From Leptodactylus fallax (Eukaryota > Chordata > Amphibia > Anura > Leptodactylidae), in contig CAMRHE010000331.1 in NCBI GenBank assembly GCA_947044405.1, positions 992,001 to 1,056,000 on the forward strand: a stretch of DNA of 64,000 nt. Direction: 5' to 3'. The notes below the pieces were generated by a model. It ran no database searches and was not told the origin of the DNA. It saw nothing but the letters and a program-made list of their open reading frames with translations. Below are positions 62,076 to 64,000 of the stretch, piece by piece. The translations under genes and the position numbers were made by a program. Position 1 is the first letter of the stretch; the number at the start of each line of letters is the position of its first letter.

Positions 62076-62576
62076 GTGGTTATGGGCGACTCACTGCTAA
62101 GAGGCATAGAGGCAGCTGTCTGCAGGCCAGATATAACTGCACGAGAAGTATGCTGCCTCCCAGGAGCAAAAGTTAGGGACGTGGCCGATAGGATTCCATG
62201 CCTCTTCAGCTCCAAGGATAACTACCCATTTTTGCTGATAAATGTGGGTACAAACGACACGGCAAAAAATGATTTACCAACTATTCATAAAGACTTTGAA
62301 AATCTAGGAAAGAAAGTGAAGGAACCGGATGCGCAGGTAGTATTTTCATCAATTCTCCCAGTTGATGGTTATGGTATCAGGAGATGGAATAAAATACTAG
62401 AGGTAAACAAGTGGCTTCGGCAGTGGTGTAGAGAGCAAGGATTTGGATTTCTGGACCATGGAGTGAATTACCTCTATGATGGACTCCTTGCTAGAGATGG
62501 GATACATCTCACAAAGCCTGGGAAACACATATTTACCAGAAGACTCGCCACACTTATCAGGAGGGCTTTAAACTAG
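62076..62576 (+). CDS. CR1 ORF1 protein, SGNH-esterase domain
   Basis: Reads VVMGDSLLRG (block I, catalytic Ser), LINVGTNDTAKND (GTND, block III) and LARDGIHLTKPG (Asp and His of the triad), ending RRALN. The frame is open upstream of the first Met (KKRRVVV), so the true start may lie further 5' or be truncated. All three catalytic positions are present. CR1 ORF1 proteins of birds and reptiles have this esterase domain; its role in retrotransposition is unclear. Confidence 0.88.
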   Translation: MVMGDSLLRGIEAAVCRPDITAREVCCLPGAKVRDVADRIPCLFSSKDNYPFLLINVGTNDTAKNDLPTIHKDFENLGKKVKEPDAQVVFSSILPVDGYGIRRWNKILEVNKWLRQWCREQGFGFLDHGVNYLYDGLLARDGIHLTKPGKHIFTRRLATLIRRALN

Positions 62577-62587
62577 AAGAGGAGGGG

Positions 62588-64000
62588 ATGGGAAGTAAAA
62601 AGGAAGACAAGAACATGCAGCTAAAGGATATACTAAACAAGGTTATTAGATGTGGTAATGAGGACCTAAGACAGGACACTCAGAAGGAAATTAAGAAAAA
62701 GGAAGTATCAGAGCACAATCTGAAATGTTTTTACACAAATGCGCAAAGCTTGGGAAATAAACAGGGAGAATTAGAACTGATAATACAGAAGGAAAAATAT
62801 GATGTCATTGGTATTACAGAAACTTGGTGGAACGATAAGCATGATTGGAATATACAGATGGAAGGATACAACCTATTCAAAAAAAATAGAACTAATAAAA
62901 GAGGGGGAGGAGTTGCATTGTATGTTAAAAAAGATCACATTTCCACGGAAATCACAGTTTTACAAAATGATAACTTATTGGAAAATATTTGGGTAACAAT
63001 TCAGGGGAAAAACAATGATAAGGACATCATAATAGGTGTTTATTATAGACCACCAGGACAGACAGAAGACAGGGATGAGATTTTTTTCACAGCAAATGAC
63101 CACGCTTTCGAAGAAATTTGAAATTGTTATCATGGGAGACTTTAATTACCCAGATATTCATTGGGAAACTCACACAGTAAAAGCTCTATCAAATTTTTAT
63201 CCTCTCTAGCAGACAACTTCATTGCCCAGTTAGTAGAAAAAAACACGAGAGGAACATCCATTCTGGACCTAGTTTTAACTAATAAGGAGGACATGGTTAA
63301 GGAATTAAGGGTAGCAGGGACATTGGGATTCAGCGACCATGCTATACTCGAGTTTGGGGTTGTAAGAAGAAGAAGACCTGAGAAGACAAAGACTAGAAGG
63401 CTCAATTTTAGTAGGGCAGATTTTAGGGGCCTAAAGGTAAGGGTTAGTAGAATTCCATGGCGAAAATTACTTAAGCACAAAAATGCACATGAGGGGTGGG
63501 AAATTTTCCGTAGGGAAATCATTAATGCACAGGAACTAACAATACCTAGAAGCAAGAAAAATGGGAATCACCTAAAAACTCCAGGATGGATGACCAAAAA
63601 ATTACATAACCTACTAAAAAAGAAAAAGGAAACTTACAACAAGTGGAAGATGGGAGCTATATCTAAGGGAGAGTATACAGCAGTTTGCAGACTCTGCAAG
63701 ATAAGCATTAAAAAAGCCAAGGCTGAATACGAATTGAAGCTTGCAAAAGAAGTTAAGAGTAATGTAAAAGGTTTTTGGGGATATGTTAAGAGCAAAAAAA
63801 AAAGTGAAGGAAACCATTGGAGTCCTAAAGAACGAAAAGGGTGAAAAAGTTAACATGGTGGATCAGCAGGTGGAGTTACTAAATTCATATTTTGTATCCA
63901 TCTTCTCCCAAGAAATGTATGGTAATATCAACATTAATGGTGATAGTGATGAGGGGAATGAGGACTCCAAGCTGATTATAAGTGAAGGTTTGGTAAGAGA
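62588..64000 (+). pseudogene. CR1 ORF2, endonuclease region, frameshifted
   Basis: First frame (62,588-63,121): NLKCFYTNAQSLGNKQGELE, DVIGITETWW, GGGVALYVKK, IIIGVYYRPP, i.e. APE endonuclease. It shifts near a T7 run (63,080-63,086) to the frame with VIMGDFNYPDIHW. It shifts again near 63,170 to ADNFIAQLVEKNTRGTSILD, GFSDHAILEF. A third shift at an A10 run (63,796-63,805) leads to VDQQVELLNSYFVSIFS at the edge. Reverse transcriptase lies beyond the window. Confidence 0.85.

Larger units (their letters stand above)
62006..64000 (+). mobile_element. CR1 LINE, 5' part, running off the window
   Basis: ORF1 (SGNH esterase type) followed by ORF2 with an APE-type endonuclease and the linker towards reverse transcriptase. 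It inserted into the duplicated intron block of the 54-kb ZNF gene. The 3' end is outside the window. Confidence 0.9.

Overview
The window looks like nuclear DNA of a frog (Anura, probably a neobatrachian). It shows the multi-exon KRAB-like / C2H2 zinc-finger (ZNF) gene layout typical of anurans: an N-terminal MAE..L.LEIIY.LTGE exon, a DYTVVKK..LLTGE exon, a KRAB-A-like exon and one long finger exon. These genes sit in a sea of amphibian-type repeats: hAT with BED finger, Tc1, L2, Tx1/L1 and CR1 LINEs, BEL/Pao and other LTR elements, and TTAACC..CTTAAGG repeats. I see no prokaryotic gene, tRNA, rRNA or CRISPR array.

The backbone is a tandemly duplicated KRAB-ZNF locus, transcribed on the minus strand. 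Each unit, read right to left, has an old decayed finger exon, an upstream block (a 30-bp minisatellite, a CTCF-like motif and a CCAAT palindrome), a KRAB cassette (three coding exons), two short linker exons, a 2-3 kb intron full of repeats, and a finger exon with a shared 3' end. Only one gene is complete here (9.8-15.0 kb, six coding exons). Its splice phases all match, but a one-base homopolymer insertion breaks finger 6. Extra KRAB cassettes lie at 16.24-16.83 kb and 29.55-30.14 kb. Finger exons lie at 27.2-27.8 kb (5' end replaced by a hAT fragment) and 54.3-55.1 kb (intact; its KRAB exons are not seen in the window). Decayed finger exons lie at 20.3-21.0 and 34.1-34.7 kb. The window's left edge is in the intron of a further copy.

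Layout: 1-9.8 kb, unit with an L2-associated deletion, minisatellite, Tc1 and Tx1/L1 insertions. 9.8-16.9 kb, the complete gene plus a second cassette. 16.9-27 kb, upstream block, decayed fingers, hAT fossil and a TTAA repeat with nested inverted repeats. 27-30.2 kb, truncated gene copy. 30.2-41.3 kb, a second copy of the 16.9-26.7 kb block. 41.7-48.36 kb, a BEL/Pao retrotransposon with 5-bp target duplication. 48.4-51.3 kb, small repeats. 51.3-54.1 kb, TTAA repeat with a solo LTR, then the ZNF 3' flank. 54.1-55.6 kb, intact finger exon. 55.6-60.7 kb, an LTR element with no recognisable reverse transcriptase. 60.7-62.0 kb, hAT-bearing intron. 62.0-64.0 kb, a CR1 LINE running off the edge.

The most unusual object is the 5.04-kb LTR element at 55,625-60,667. 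It has near-identical 437/439-bp LTRs, a 4-bp target duplication and a polypurine tract. Its interior encodes a long coiled coil whose middle is clearly the rod of non-muscle myosin II heavy chain (MYH9-like), without introns, followed by a 503-aa ORF of unknown function. This looks like capture of a host mRNA by a retroelement.
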